DNA of 64,000 nucleotides from Plenodomus lindquistii (taxonomy: Eukaryota; Ascomycota; Dothideomycetes; Pleosporales; Leptosphaeriaceae), in contig JANUWI010000006.1 of the NCBI GenBank assembly GCA_025504975.1, positions 1-64,000 of the forward strand, in the 5' to 3' direction. This document shows, in pieces, positions 26,701-37,673 of the stretch. Numbering within the stretch: the first letter of the stretch is position 1; each line of letters begins with the position of its first letter. The translations under genes were made by a program, and so were the position numbers. The notes under the pieces were generated by a model, which did not search any database, had not been told where the DNA came from, and saw only the letters and a list, made by a program, of their open reading frames with translations.

Positions 26701-27298
26701 AGCTAGTATAGCCTATATAGTAAAACTTTTAAAATTATAAAATACTACTGGAATTTAGTTATATTCTAGTTCTATATATATAAATACTTAAAAAAGTTAA
26801 AAAAAAGCTTTAAACTAGTAAAAAAAAATAGCTATTTACTAGTTTATATTTTTTATTTTAAAGCGTGTAATAAGCATACTTTTTTAAACGTATTAATTTA
26901 AATAAATATATAAAGTTAAATTTACTATAAAACTAAACCTAGCTAAAGTATAAATAAAAAATCTAATAGACTAAAAAGTATATATCTAGAGGTATAGAAA
27001 TAGATATTTTTATAAAAACTATTTAGTATTAGTATTAGAGGTAATAATAAAAAGTAATAAAGTATATACAATAAAAATATAAAATATAAAAAGTAAAAAA
27101 AAATTATAATATTTAAAAAATTATTATATTCTACTAGAGTAACTACTAAATCTAGTAGTAATTATAATAATTAATAATAAATAGTAAATAAAAAGTTATA
27201 TTTACTTTAATAAAATAATAATTCTAAAATAAACTTTATATAGAGGTAATATAAAGAACACTTAAATATAGAACTATTTAATTTAAAGTAAAAAGTAA

Positions 27299-27704
27299 TA
27301 TAATAAAGCTATATTCTATTATAATAATAACTTTTAGCTATAAAAAACTTTTTATAAACTATTTTTATTTTTTTTTATATAAGCTTATTAAAAATAGAAA
27401 ACTATACTAATTTTTATTAAAACTACTTCTATACTATACCTAGCCTAAATTCTACTAGAATTTCTACTTTACTATTCTTTACGTGCTAATATAGTAAAGG
27501 AAAAATTTTTTTTTTATAAAAGCCTAGAACTATTACTAAATTTTATTTTATATAGTTTATTTTTTTAATAAAACTATAAAAGTATAATTTTTTTATTTTT
27601 TTATATAAAATTTATAAAAATATAATTTATTTAGCTTTTTAATTTACATGTATTTCTATATGCTTTTAAACTAATTTAAACGTTTTTTAATACTTTATAT
27701 TTTT
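27299..27704 (+). repeat. 3' LTR of gypsy relic 2
   Basis: Partner of 20317-20722. It is slightly more AT-rich than the left copy, as independent RIP would give. Confidence 0.8.
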
Positions 27705-27760
27705 AAGCTGTTATAATAGTAATAGTAATAGTATCTATTTTATTATAATATATATAAAAT

Positions 27761-27817
27761 AGTAGTAGTAGTAGTAGTAGTAGTAGTAATTATAGTAGTA
27801 GTAGTAGTAGTAGTAGT
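27761..27817 (+). repeat. AGT trinucleotide microsatellite
   Basis: Two runs of (AGT)n are separated by a short AATTAT interruption, lying between the end of gypsy relic 2 and direct repeat B. Confidence 0.9.
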
Positions 27818-28051
27818 TAAATATCTATTTAACTAAATATTTAATACTCTAGTAATTATTTAAAAACTAGATATAATATCTATATATATTTAAAAGATCT
27901 AAAAAGTACCTATAAATTAGATATAAGCTTTATAGTACTAGAATTAAATAGTAATAGTAATAATAATAATAATTAAAAATATTGTATTTATAATTCTAAA
28001 AAAAAGTAGCTAGCTTACTAGAGTAGCTAGCTTACTAGTAGAATACGTTAT
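27815..28051. repeat. Direct repeat B flanking gypsy relic 2
   Basis: Second copy of the sequence at 19791-20027. The AT-rich block ends about 50 bp after it, and normal gene-bearing DNA begins near 28100. Confidence 0.65.
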
Positions 28052-28233
28052 AGAAACAATTTTATAAAACTTATTAATTGCATTAAATTAATAATAAAGT
28101 CTACTAGCTATCTCAATTAGTACCCCCTACTCCATTCCTCAGCTAAAAGACACAAATCCCCGTGCTTGCCCCTCTCCTCAATATCACACGTCCCAAAACA
28201 ACTGCTCCCCCTCTTCCTCCTACGCCTAACCTT

Positions 28234-29883
28234 CTAAGTCGGCGTAAGTCCAACCTTGACCCCATTCTTCGAGCAAAGCGTAAGTGTCAACCCTTCCATC
28301 CATGGCTCCGGATCTCTCGCCTCCATCTCCACAAACTCTTGCACCATCCGTACAGTCACATAACTCGCTTCGGTCAGCGCATACTGTTGCCCCAGGCAGA
28401 TTCGTGGCCCGCCGTTGAAGGGGAGGTATTCCCAGCCTGGACGCAAAGTCGCCCACCGTTCGGGATTGTATGTGTTAGCGTCGGGTCCGTAGAGGTCGGT
28501 GCGCCGGTGCATAGTGTAGGGTGAGTAGCCGACAACGGTGCCTTTGGGGACGAAGAGGGGTTGTTGACCATCGGGGCCGCCGCCGCGGGGAAGCACCGTG
28601 TCACGTGCTGCAAGGCGCGAGTTTGCCGGGACAACGGGATGGGTGCGTAGGGCTGGTCGATGTCAGTGTCTGTCTCCTATCCTCTTGTATGTGCGTGTAT
28701 GTGTCCATGTCTACCCTCCATGCTCCCATATCCTCATCTATGTGCGTGGAGTACGCTGGGTGACAAAAGGGGGCAACTTACACTCGTTCAAACACCATTT
28801 CAAATATTTCAAACCTCTCAACTGCTCATAACTCGGCGTCTGCCCACCCAAACTGTCCACCTCCTCCCTCAACTTGGCCCAAATCTGCGGTCGCCGCGCA
28901 AGCTCAAAGAACATGTTACTGAGCAGACCAGCCGTCGTATCACGGCCCGCCAGCAAGATGTTGATGAGTTCTTCGCGTATGCGCTTCTTATCCGTGGTTT
29001 GCTTGGCGACTTCCTGGATGAAATAGTACTTCTCGTCTTGCTTCTCGCCCGCCTTGGCTTCGACGTCGACTTCTTGTCTGAAACGCAGCGCGTCGTCGAC
29101 GAATTTCTCAATGTACTCATGGCAGATTTTGATGGCGCGTTCGCCTTCTTCGTTCTTGCGAAAGCGGTTGAGTGGGCCGAGCCGCAGACGCGTTTGGATG
29201 TCGTCTTGGGCAAAGTTGAATGCCTTGCCAAAGATGGCGTCTTCATTGTTGGCGTCGTTTTGTCCTACCATGCGCAGGGTATTAGTAGAATGGTTGAAGA
29301 GAAACTCCGTTGCCGAATCAATGGTAAGCATGAAGAATAGCTCCTGCAAGTCAACCGTGCTGCCATCGCGAGGAATATGCTTCATCATGAGCTTAAAGTG
29401 TCGCTCAAATGCCTCCAGATCCGCAACCTGATCTCTTGCAAAGTTCGGCCGCAGCAGCTGCCGACTATTCGCCCACCGCTCCCCATCAGCATTGAAAATG
29501 CCATGACCCAGCAACGGTCCAAATGCTGCCTGCCGGTGTCCAAAGCAGTAGTCCTTGAACTTCAGGCTCAGAATCGTCTTTACATTCTCCGGTTCGCATG
29601 TCACAATCATTGGGTACGTGACGAGGCGGTTGTGGAACGTGTTGCCTAGTCGGGCGAATCGTTTCTGACTCTCTTCGAGCAGGATGTGGTTCTCGGAGTT
29701 GTAGGCGTTAATCTTCATCACGTCGATGCCGAGAATGGGGTCTTTGTTCAATCGCACGGTGCATGGCTGGCATCCGTTTTCCTTCTTGAAGCGCTCGCGT
29801 GCTAGGTAGAGTGTAAGACGCGTGTAGATGACATAGGATAGCGCGGCGCCCGCTAGGATAACAATAAGAGGCGACAGCGCCAT
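28234..29883 (-). CDS. Cytochrome P450, CYP52-like (alkane/fatty-acid hydroxylase type)
   Basis: Two exons (29883-28782 and 28652-28234) join across a 129-bp intron with GTAAGT donor, CTGAC branch and CAG acceptor, giving 506 aa, the usual P450 length. The N-terminus is one membrane anchor (about residues 3-22) for the ER. I-helix AGRDTT is at 312-317, the K-helix ExxR is ESLR at 367-370 (created exactly at the splice junction), PERW at 431-434, and the haem-binding loop FNGGPRICLG at 446-455 with Cys453 as ligand. The LPRGGGPDGQ segment is typical of the CYP52 group, whose members omega-hydroxylate alkanes and fatty acids, but the substrate here is unknown. The gene ends about 130 bp from the RIP-mutated block yet is intact. 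It could serve the neighbouring UstYa gene. Confidence 0.92.
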
Positions 29884-31480
29884 GGTCGGTTGTAAGGCGT
29901 GTAGGAGAGGGTACCGCGGTGTCGTGATTATCTTGTAGTACCAGGTTTCGGAAAGTCAGGTGAGATTGTCGAGAAAGTCCCCCGTGGCAATCTGACGATG
30001 ACGTTGCTGCCAACAATCCTATCGATGAGTCAAGCGGAAGGCACGGCCCCGTATCCTTCCCTTTATCCCTTCTCTCCAGAAGCCAAACGCGCAGTTGCCG
30101 TTGTTGCTTCCACTTCGTGCCGCTTCTTCGCTGGTTGGCTACAGTGAACGCGTGTATACACCGAGGTGTCGTCGTGATCGGCGGCTTGGCCTTTGATACA
30201 AGCTTCCTTGCTCTTTCCCTCCAATGGTGTATGCCCTCTCTACCCTCGTCTTACCGCTGATCTTAACGTGCGCGGTGTTCAATGGATTCCGACGCCGTGA
30301 GTCCAACGAGCTGGCAAATGTGCTGGTCTGGTCCGCGCAGCTACACAACCCAAGTTCCTGAAACAGTCTAGAGTATCCCAAACTGGTCTTTCTCTTTCTC
30401 TTCTCTCTCTGCGGATTGACGATGTTGATATTGAAGCAGAAAAACGGTCAATCACTCCGTCCGTCGGTGGCCTAAATGCACCATCGGGCCATCAGAGGTT
30501 CTACCGTCCTTATATACCGTCTGCACCGCCACTCCACTCACACCGGAGCATGCATCAGGGAACATACCCAATGGCGACTCTCAGCTGCACCTTAAAATCA
30601 GAATGTTACGCGACCTTTGTGCCCGTTCGCCGTGCTGACGCGCTGAGTTGTAATTTGTGGACACTCTCCATCTCGGAGATGCCGTTCGAGATATCCCTGC
30701 TGCCCGAGCCGAGGCTGACTCTACGCCTCCCCATTGGCCACGTCTCAAATCTGAAGCAAGCAAAGCGCAATACGCAATACTTGCGGTAGGCACCGAGAGA
30801 CTTTTGCTCCGTGGTCCTGTCATCAGAGCGATGCGAGTGGAGTTGTGAGGATGGAGTTAATAGGGAAGAGTTGGAAAGTATGTGCACCTCCGAGGCGGGC
30901 CTTATGCGGTATGATAGAGTATATACGTGTGTGACAGGCGGAGGATGTGATCCACAGAAGCGATGATTGGTGTGTTGGATTTCCTCAGGTCTCCGAGGTT
31001 GTGGTACGTGGATCTACTCATACTAAATAGTATGAGGTTGAAGGCTGACTGCTATAAGTACGCGCGTGTGAGGCCCGGAATTGCGGCTTCTTCACTTTGC
31101 ACGCTGATCAGTTCGGAGTTGCCGATGATTATGTAAGCCATGTGCTGTCCTCAGAGTACATTAAAAAGAAGCAGTGCTGCATCACCGCACTGCTTCCATG
31201 GTCTCTATAGAATACCAACAGATTCAGGGAGTTGCATCAAGACACAGCTGTGTGCTCTTTAGTTTACTGTAACTCCATTGTCAAAACACACTCTCTTGCT
31301 GTTACCTCCCCGCTAGTCCTACAACCCTGGCAGCAATCACTCTTCACACCGTTCAAGCGCTGAAAGAAACAAGCTCCCCCAGTCCAACACTATCCACACA
31401 GCACAAAGTCTTCACACTAGATCCACTCCCCACACAGCTCGAACCCCATGTCACCAACCGTTAACGTCGTTACCCAATAT
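29884..31480. other. Intergenic region between P450 and UstYa genes
   Basis: About 1.6 kb of normal base composition. Only short unrelated frames occur on either strand, and none has recognisable motifs. It should contain the P450 promoter (right of 29883) and the UstYa 3' end; no specific sites were identified. Confidence 0.6.
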
Positions 31481-32379
31481 CTAGTCATCCTCCTGCGACC
31501 CAATCCACCGATAATCATTAACAGCCACCCTCTCCAAATACTCCCTCACCTCCCCATAATTCCTACAAACATGCTTAGCATCCCACCCATCACTTCCCCC
31601 TCGATCCCCCAACTCGCCCTCTGGAAACGTCGTCGCCGCCCCTTCAAGCGCTACATCCCCCGCACACATGACAGCCTGGCGCAAGTACTCAAAACAGTGG
31701 TTGATGTGCCACGGCATCTTGATGATAGGTGTGGAAGAGGCAGGGGATGGGGAGCTAAGAGCGAGTTTCTGCGTGTTGTAGGCTGCGACGATGGTGTAGA
31801 GGCAGTGCAGTTGGTGGGTTACCGAGGTGGTGTAGACGTGTTTAGAGGGGTAGTCGTGGATGGGACGGGGGAGGTTGGAGTATTGCGATGCATTTTGCAC
31901 GTCTACGTAGCCCAGGCCGGCTGCAGATTGATTAGCACTATCTTATGGCTGCAAAGGTAAGTTTGAGGGCATTCGGTACCTGGAACGATATCTAACCACG
32001 CTTCTTGCGTCTCATCTCCAAAAAACGACGCTGCGTCTTCGGGCGCGAAGATTGGGTTTGGTGTGAATTTGACGATTTGCTGGGAGAACGAGGGCGTGAA
32101 GCCTGTGAGATCGCCTAGTAAATCGAAAGTGGGGGGTTTATGGTGATGGTGTCGCTTTTCAAGAAGCAGGCCTAGGATGATGAGGAGGAGTGTTGTATCC
32201 AGGATCCAGCGATGCGCTGCGATGCGCCGCCATGTTGGCTTCCGCTGGTGATGTGATTTCGCATCGCGCTCAGGATCCCAGTCGTCGACTTCGGTGCTGG
32301 ACTCTGAGTGCTCGTCGATGACTGGGAGAGAGTCGTAGCGTTGCGTGCTCTTCATTGTGGGTTTTGGCTTGGTGTCCAT
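31481..32379 (-). CDS. UstYa family (DUF3328) oxidase-like protein
   Basis: Two exons (32379-31980 and 31920-31481; 60-bp intron, GTACCG donor, CTGCAG acceptor) give 279 aa. A cytosolic N-terminus is followed by one membrane span (about residues 59-73) and a luminal domain. The splice restores FFGD...AWLDIVPAGLGYVDV, the usual lead-in of the family. Both signature motifs are present: HQLHC (169-173) followed by LYTI, and HINHC (205-209) followed by FEYLRQAVMCAGD. The late CRNY is also typical. Characterised members (ustiloxin UstYa/UstYb, phomopsin, asperipin and cyclochlorotine enzymes) catalyse oxidative cyclisation, chlorination or hydroxylation of peptides, probably with a metal held by the HxxHC residues. 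The substrate here is not known. Its neighbours are a P450 and a bANK regulator. Confidence 0.92.
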
Positions 32380-33180
32380 CGCGGTTAAGCTTGAGTGCGA
32401 GTTGCGAGCGTGTGACTGCTAGTGTCGAGGTCATTGATGTTCAAAAAGAAATCATTGTCGGATCTCCAGTGTGAAATGCTGGCATGAGCATGGCGTTATG
32501 CGATCAAACTTGGGCTGCGACGCCAAGTGTTAGAGGATACATCCAAGATGCTTATCGTCACACGACTGTGAGGAGCCGATGCTCAGAGTATATGGTCCAC
32601 GTCTTTGCATTAAAAGGAACGAACACCACGTTTGCGGTCTTCATATTCATAGCTGTTACCCCAGGCAGGTCGTATGTCGATGGCTATATGCGTTCTCACT
32701 TGCCCGGTACTGTAAATTACCTACATACATAAAATGTGCTCGAAATAGTCATGCGGCTTCCATGTTAGGGTTGTAGTTGCAAGTCACAAGTGGATAAGAT
32801 GAACTATGTCCTCGTGCGCTATCTTCACTGCTACCTTGACTCCCATCACAACGTTTTCTACGAAAGAGCTCGTATTTCTTATGTCCCCACCTCACGTTAA
32901 CAACATAACAATTAAGCCTATACAGCAGCAGAGAGACAATATAAGTATCAGAGTTTAACAAAACGATATATCTACTAATTGCAGAGAATACACGTATAAT
33001 TTGATCACGTTACGTAGCAGTTTTGGTGTGGTGTGTTGACTACAGTGCTTGTTTTCGCTATTTTTGTGTCATCTTTCTGTTAGCGTGAATCTCAGACGAT
33101 CTTGCAATGACTGATCACTTCTACTCATCATCGTGGACGGCATTGCGCACGTGTAGCAAGCAAAGGGCAGGTTATAGTAG
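32380..33180. other. Intergenic region between UstYa and bANK genes
   Basis: No gene was recognised. The left part should hold the UstYa promoter. The right part contains a diverged MITE end (from 32859) and the 3' flank of the bANK gene. Confidence 0.55.
32859..33010 (+). mobile_element. MITE copy 1 (one end, diverged)
   Basis: Starts TACGAAAGAGCTCGTATTT, one mismatch from the TACGAAGGAGCTCGT terminus of the family. It then follows the same internal order (CTTATGTCCCCA, GTTAACAACATAAC, AAGCCTATACAGCAGCAG) as the other copies, ending in a segment related to the middle of the 53.4-53.8 kb copy (inverted AGAATACACGT). The second terminus was not found, so the right edge is approximate. Confidence 0.65.
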
Positions 33181-34175
33181 TCATCCTGATTTATATTCCA
33201 TGTCTGCCCCTGCTCTTATCAGCATCTGCACTATATCCGCATGATTATATTCTATCGCGACATGTAAGGGCGTGTTCCCTTCCATATTGATATCATTGAC
33301 ATTGAGGCAATGTGACAACGCAAATGATATTAATGACGAATGGCCATATTGCGCAGCGAGATGCAGAATATTGTTGCCGCAGTCGTCCACAGTGTAGACA
33401 TCGGCACCATTCTCGACAAGGACTTCTGCAATATTGTGGTAACCCTTCACGACCGCCTTTTGTAAGGCATTCAGGTATTGAGAAGAGGCTGGCCTCGTGG
33501 ACGGCACTGCCGTGCGACCCTGATAAAGGAGAGAAGTCAGCAAGACGGAGTGAACGTCGTCAAGACCACAGAATGCAGAGCGGACTTACGAATAGTAGTA
33601 AGTCGTTCTCCAATTCCTCAAGAGGTGTAATACAATCAAATCCGGTGCCGTTATCCATGGCCTGATGTGCGACGGGGATCGCCTCTTTTTGGTCGTTCTT
33701 TGGCGGAAGTGTCTTTGTAATTTCTGTATGGCCGTATAACACAGTCTGGCTGGATGATGTGTCCGATGCTCCTGCGTCTATACCGTTGTTCTCCAGTTCG
33801 GGTAAGAGCACGTCCGAAGTTGCAGGCGTGATTGGGCTCAGAATTGTCTTGCCAAACTGAGGTGTCAGTCTTGTGGGTGTATGGCAGGGCTGTTGCGGCT
33901 TTGATGTCGGTGATGTTACGGGTGACCCTCCGCTTCGGGTGAACGTTTCCAGTTGTTGTAGTCTGCGCTTGATATTGCGGCCTCATGGGTTAGCCAGATG
34001 CGGTGTCAACTTTTGCCGAGGATTGCCTACGATAGTTGCGCTGCGCAATTCTATTCTGAGCCCGTCGCCGCTCATTGGCGTCCGTCAGCTTCCTCCAGTC
34101 TTCATCTTCCTCCCTTAGTGACATGATTTGTTGGGCCATTGTACGAGCGTATTGACTATACGAAATATACTGCAT
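33181..34175 (-). CDS. bANK-type transcription factor: bZIP basic region plus ankyrin repeats (TOXE-like)
   Basis: Three exons (34175-34031, 33981-33590, 33519-33181; introns of 49 and 70 bp) give 291 aa. The first splice is decisive: it turns a broken end into the continuous basic region ERRRAQNRIAQRNYRRNIKRR (about residues 35-55), which lacks a following leucine zipper. A Pro/Thr/Ser-rich linker follows, then about three ankyrin repeats at 193-288 (NILHLAAQYGH, NTPLHVAIEYNH). This combination, a bZIP basic region without zipper plus C-terminal ankyrins, is that of TOXE, the regulator of the HC-toxin cluster in Cochliobolus carbonum. The protein is shorter than TOXE (441 aa as I recall), so the C-terminus may be reduced. 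The start could also be Met13. It plausibly regulates adjacent genes; that is inference. Confidence 0.85.
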
Positions 34176-35497
34176 ACAACGATCGCACCCTATATAACCC
34201 TATATACTTCATCGCAGTCGATCGCAAGAACCACGGAGAAACAGCCTGGCCTTGGATGGTTAGTGTGGGTGCGGCGTTGCGCCATATGTGCAGGAGATGC
34301 ATGATGCGGCTCTGATACAAAGTCGCTCTCAATTTCCTGTCACCGCTTCCTAGAAATCGGTTGGGTGTGTTTCGCTCGCGAGAGTTACTAGATCCTAAGG
34401 ACCCGCTAATCTACATAGATAATACTCGGACCGATCTTGTGGTCCGCTACAGCCGAATCTATCTATATGCGTATTTGGTCATGTTTTGAGAACGCATAGT
34501 ATATGTACAGGGTATCGTCAGGTCGGATTGAACCCGTGTTACATCCGTACCGTATCGAAGAGAGACCGAGCCATTGTTGTATTAGGACTGCAGATCGCCT
34601 TCTACCATTGGTGTGCTCTCCTTTGATATGATACAGGAACTAGTAGGGGTTCAAGTCGAGCTGACAATACCCTGTACGCTACCACACTGACCAGGATTCA
34701 GCTCGGCGGTTCTCAATACCTCAAACAGCTGTTGTCACTTACATGTATCGTCACCTTTGGAGCACCCACACCACGAACGCTGACTTCTGATGCTTGTATA
34801 TCACAGGAAAACGATGACAGGGACAGGCTGCCCATGGTGGATGATAATTACCAGTACCACAGGGTAAACAAATCATCGAGTGTCGAAATGATATTATGCG
34901 TCAATCCTATATAACGGCCACTATGAGTGCTTCTCGTGCAATGTCAAAGAGGGACAAGCTCCGTGGACCATCGAAAGCTGAGTGTCTCGCTTACCGGTAC
35001 CATCGCCTTTGCTACGATGGCATACTAAGCATATGTATGCTTACTACATGTTAGTCACCCCCAATTACTCTCCGTTCCCAACGCATTTGTGAGAGCTGAA
35101 CCTACTCTATGTCGTGAACAATAACTAATTACAAGATGAAATGTGGCTGAGGTTCGTCGCTCAGCGGTGGATGAGCAGGACATAAGTCGACAATGTTTTT
35201 GCATTTTGACGTTGGGGCTGGGTTTGCTTACTGTACCTATGGTAGTGAGGTGAAGATCACTGTAGTTTAAGACCCACTGAGCCAGAGGGCGATCTGGACG
35301 TACCTTAAGATATCATGCACTGGTGGCGGTCGTCACCCCAGGGTCAGCCCGCCGGGTTGTACCGCCGCACTCGAGTACAATTCCACGGGGCGCGTCAGGC
35401 GACTCCATGAGGGCAATTCCCCATACCCTTCCTCTTTCAGACTTGAACATAGCGACAACTCTACAGTTCCAAACACGAACACAAAGTCCACAATATC
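34176..35497. other. Intergenic region between the bANK and UstYa-like genes
   Basis: About 1.3 kb without a convincing gene on either strand. It is a shared promoter region, since bANK reads left and the UstYa-like gene reads right. No repeated motif stood out. Confidence 0.55.
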
Positions 35498-36202
35498 ATG
35501 GGATCCTTTTTGACAAAGTCTGCTCGGCTTTACAGCCCCAAAGTGTATACATCCATACCAAATTCCGATCAACACGATCCAGAGAAAACGAGCAGCAGCC
35601 ACGAGGGGCAGCGACATCCACCAAGCACGATCGTTACAGTCTTCTCCGTCGCTGCCCTCATACTACTCGTCCCAGTCTCTTACTTCCTTCTGCAAACAAG
35701 CCCAGGGAATCACGCTTCCAATCCAACGGACCTTCGTATTCAGCACGACAACAATGGAGCCTTCATCACCTGCCCCGACGATCCCATGTCAGCGCGCGAA
35801 TCTGGATGCTCCTTTGACCTTCTGGCTAACGGATGGATTCCTGCACCGTGCTTCGACGCGCCTATGCACCATGACTTTGTTGATGGCCACGACTATGGTT
35901 TCTTCCTGGACCGAAACGGCGAGCACAGGGTCCACCAAGACACTATCATGGAAGGGGACAACAGCAGGTATCCGGATGGACTCTGGGTAACGTTTGAGGA
36001 ACACGTCAGCCACTGTCGCTACCTTGTCAATGGTTCGGTCCGCGCTACTTCTCGGCCCGATGCAGCCTTCCTCGACGTTTACCTGGACCGGGATCACATG
36101 ATGCACTGTTTTGGAGTAATGGGAGAACAGCGAGCTCCCTCTCATATTGAGACCATGGTCAAGGCATTCTTCGAGACTCGTCGGTGCTATATTCGCGAGT
36201 GA
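35498..36202 (+). CDS. UstYa-like single-pass membrane protein with two HxxHC motifs
   Basis: An intronless 234-aa protein with a cytosolic tail, a membrane span at about 45-66 and a luminal domain. The luminal part has the layout of the two proteins at 53987 and 57667: a cysteine, then EAR-like SARESGC.FD, then N.WIPAPC.D, then HVSHC (169-173) and HMMHC (200-204). It lacks the flanking LYTI/EYLRQ of canonical UstYa. These widespread fungal proteins are usually annotated hypothetical; the paired HxxHC suggests a related fold and metal site, but no function is proven. It is the most divergent of the three in the window. The first ATG in good context is used. Confidence 0.8.
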   Translation: MGSFLTKSARLYSPKVYTSIPNSDQHDPEKTSSSHEGQRHPPSTIVTVFSVAALILLVPVSYFLLQTSPGNHASNPTDLRIQHDNNGAFITCPDDPMSARESGCSFDLLANGWIPAPCFDAPMHHDFVDGHDYGFFLDRNGEHRVHQDTIMEGDNSRYPDGLWVTFEEHVSHCRYLVNGSVRATSRPDAAFLDVYLDRDHMMHCFGVMGEQRAPSHIETMVKAFFETRRCYIRE

Positions 36203-36564
36203 GCGAGCTCTGGTCTTTTACTCTGTCATATCTTTGGCAGGGAAGTGTTTGGTGGGAGAGAAGATTGATCGACATTGGTAAAGACCCTCCTTTGTATGCT
36301 ATTGGACACGGCAATCCCAGCCTCACACCGTAGTTGGAAATGACTTGTGCAAGCATGTATGTAGAACAGCATCTCAACATCCTTGTCATGAAACATGCGT
36401 TAGACATGAACGTGCCCGATAAAATCACATGTCATGGGGAATGGTGCGAACATCGACATTGGCAAAAATACATCGTTCCTTGGAAGTAAAGCTTGTACCC
36501 GAAGATCTATCCGTGGTGTGCAAGGGCCTTCATTTGGCAGCTGGCGCTCGCAATACCCATAATG

Positions 36565-36771
36565 TACGAAGGAGCTCGTGATTATTGTGTCCCCATCCCG
36601 TATCAAAAGCATGACGCTTAAGCCTATACGGCAGCAGGGAAACAACGAAAGTACTAAAGATAATTACATGTTGAACCTGAGAACCTCTACAGTCTCCCTG
36701 CTGCCGTATAGGCCCCAAGCGTCATGCTTTTGATACGGGATGGGGACACAATAATCACGAGCTCCTTCGTA
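36565..36771. mobile_element. MITE copy 2, near-perfect palindrome
   Basis: Inverted arms at 36565-36640 and 36695-36771 (76 and 77 bp) match almost perfectly, differing around CTTAAGCC versus the complement of GGCCCCAAG. About 54 bp separate them. The ends read TACGAAGGAGCTCGT and its complement, so the duplicated target may be TA, as in Tc1/mariner-type elements. It encodes nothing. The near-identity of the arms suggests this is the youngest copy in the window. Confidence 0.85.
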
Positions 36772-37127
36772 GTTGCAGAACCAAGTCAAGATATGGTGGT
36801 CGAGGCCATGCCGCCCCAAATTTCAGTCGGCGCCCAATGCACTCGGTTTTCACCAAGAATTTACGTTGTGGGACATATAACAACAACGACACGGAAGATT
36901 GCAAAGAACGGAGATGAAGGGGGATGGGGCTTTCTCCGCACATGGAGTCAGATTATATAATCGTTCCAACAGTTTAATTGGATGTGAATGTATAGCGAGA
37001 CGCTACGTGGTATATCAGCATGATGTGCAGTCGGTTGTACTCCACACTTCTGTGAACTAAGGAAGCAAAGCGATCACAAGCTTTGATAAAGTTTCGGCAT
37101 AGGCTTGATAGGTGGGTACGGCCGCTG

Positions 37128-37673
37128 TCATGCATACGTTAGCGCCAACAACACCGGCGAGACCATCCGTGGCGGTAGTTTCCCCCCGCTTCCATCGCAG
37201 CGCAACACTTTGTGAGGAGGGATCTTCTGGCACACTTTGTCGATGTTCGACGTTATTGGTAAGGTCTTCCGAGTGCACCTACCGTACTTGTTCAAACTTG
37301 CCATACTGGAGCTGTGAATTCTAAACCCAAGAACCCACTTGACCTCCGCTTTCAGAATGCGGAGCTCCCCACACGCAACGTGGTCACATGCCATGTTAAA
37401 GGGTGGTCTAGGCGCTGGACCTCCGCAATGAGGACTCACAGACTCCACATTCCAGATATATCGTTGATAGCACGGTAGCAACAGCTGACACATGGCCAGC
37501 CTTATGTACGGCAAGGCTGAGAAAGCTGCCGATTCCAGGGAGTCAGTGCTGAGCCACAGCTCAAAGCAGATGAAAAGGAGATTACCCAGCATCCTACCAT
37601 CGCTCAACAACCCGTTGAGCCGCATTTGCAGCGTGATAGCCCGTGCCTTGCAGCGGAGAGAATGTCGGCACAA
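37128..37673 (-). pseudogene. Possible relic of a Zn2Cys6-type regulator C-terminal region
   Basis: A 181-aa frame carries a stretch (RLNGLLSDGRMLGNLLFICFELW) loosely resembling the conserved helical segment of fungal Zn2Cys6 regulators. Upstream frames do not supply a zinc-cluster domain, and no consistent splicing was found. I treat it as a weak candidate for decayed coding sequence; it may be a chance frame. Confidence 0.2.

Larger units (their letters stand above)
20317..27704 (+). mobile_element. RIP-degraded Ty3/gypsy relic 2 (plus strand)
   Basis: Direct repeats of about 406 bp bound a 7.4-kb element. Plus-strand translation with stops shows a gypsy reverse transcriptase from about 23425 to 23820: IYINYYKFN, LIYLSKAKIFTKFNI, TFYTCYRLYKYKI, INYLDNFYITYLDNIFIYFKN and HVKFILEKL. 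Near 24430-24530 the RNase H/connection segment AKFIAFFNF.IKYTLGKSN..DIFS follows. Order and strand fit Ty3/gypsy. The element is inactive, with stops throughout. Confidence 0.8.

Noticed and set aside
27761..27817. AGT repeats as part of a CRISPR-like or regulatory array
   Set aside because: A plain trinucleotide microsatellite in degenerate DNA, with no spacers.
5191..28100. AT-rich block as a centromere
   Set aside because: It is fully explained by RIP-mutated copia and gypsy remnants; nothing in the sequence alone indicates centromere function.
28660..29340. 226-aa plus-strand frame in the P450 region
   Set aside because: It is antisense to exon 1 and the intron of the P450, which has all the catalytic motifs.
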